Assembly (NCBI GenBank): GCA_038229055.1 | Contig: JBBROU010000088.1 | Location: 1-21,709, forward strand | Direction of reading: 5' to 3' | Length of the DNA: 21,709 nucleotides | DNA from: JANYJA01 sp038229055 | Lineage (GTDB): Bacteria; Acidobacteriota; Terriglobia; Bryobacterales; Bryobacteraceae | Shown here: positions 21,697 to 21,709 of the stretch, in pieces | How positions within the stretch are numbered: position 1 is the stretch's first letter | Layout: each line of letters starts with the position of its first letter | The notes under the pieces: generated by a model | What the model was told of the DNA's origin: nothing | What the model saw: only the letters and a program-made list of their open reading frames with translations | Databases searched by the model: none | Program-made: the position numbers and the translations under genes

Positions 21697-21709
21697 TCCC
21701 CGCAATTGT
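21693..21709 (+). CDS. possible start of a downstream gene, cut by window end
   Basis: The fumarase stop TGA lies in ATGA, so an ATG at 21693 overlaps it by 4 nt, as is common for coupled genes. Only five codons (M I P A I) fit before the window ends. Nothing can be said about the product, and the ATG may be chance. Confidence 0.3.

Noticed and set aside
1..21709. tRNA, rRNA, CRISPR array, insertion sequence
   Set aside because: No cloverleaf, rRNA-like stretch, regularly spaced repeats or transposase motifs were seen by eye.

Overview
The window looks like a chromosomal segment of an Acidobacteriota bacterium, probably of the Solibacter/Bryobacter group. The main clue is the gene at 2123-4198, whose C-terminus matches what I recall of the TIGR03437 domain that is strongly expanded in Candidatus Solibacter. 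The preceding secreted protein has a C-terminal module I also associate with that group. Base composition is GC-rich throughout, most genes are housekeeping genes, and I see no large mobile element, no CRISPR array, and no tRNA or rRNA gene.

Layout. (1) 1-2122: a long, apparently non-coding leader able to form competing RNA structures, then a secreted protein with a strong UUCG-tetraloop terminator. (2) 2123-4198: an exported multi-domain Ig-like protein. (3) 4225-8618, minus strand: a heat-shock unit in the order dnaK, dnaJ, hspR-like regulator, exported protein of unknown function. There is no grpE. An 18-bp intercistronic hairpin separates dnaK from dnaJ, and an inverted repeat overlaps the predicted dnaK -35 box. 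(4) 8853-9525, minus strand: two small genes overlapping by 53 nt, a short helix-rich protein and an MNT-like nucleotidyltransferase. They resemble a toxin-antitoxin-like pair and sit between two non-coding stretches. (5) 9984-12531, plus strand: a long-chain acyl-CoA synthetase, a seven-iron ferredoxin and a small protein resembling phage structural proteins. (6) 12535-14860, minus strand: a DinG/XPD-like Fe-S helicase overlapping queD. (7) 14910-16220, plus: the double GTPase Der. (8) 16217-20271, minus: a YyaL/DUF255 thioredoxin-fold protein, thiol peroxidase Tpx and a MurJ/MviN-like flippase, tightly spaced. (9) 20371 to the end, plus: class II fumarase, followed by what may be the overlapping start of another gene cut by the window edge.

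How the genes work together. DnaK and DnaJ form the chaperone core, and the HspR-like repressor probably closes a feedback loop on this operon. Tpx and YyaL suggest a small redox or thiol unit. Most other neighbours are unrelated housekeeping functions placed head-to-head or tail-to-tail with very short gaps.

I did not find a clearly new multi-gene system. The best candidates for something undescribed are the bistable leader at 241-336, the small-protein/nucleotidyltransferase pair, the exported protein tied to the chaperone operon, and the phage-like orphan at 12205-12531. Function calls are by recognition of motifs and family features; no database search was run.
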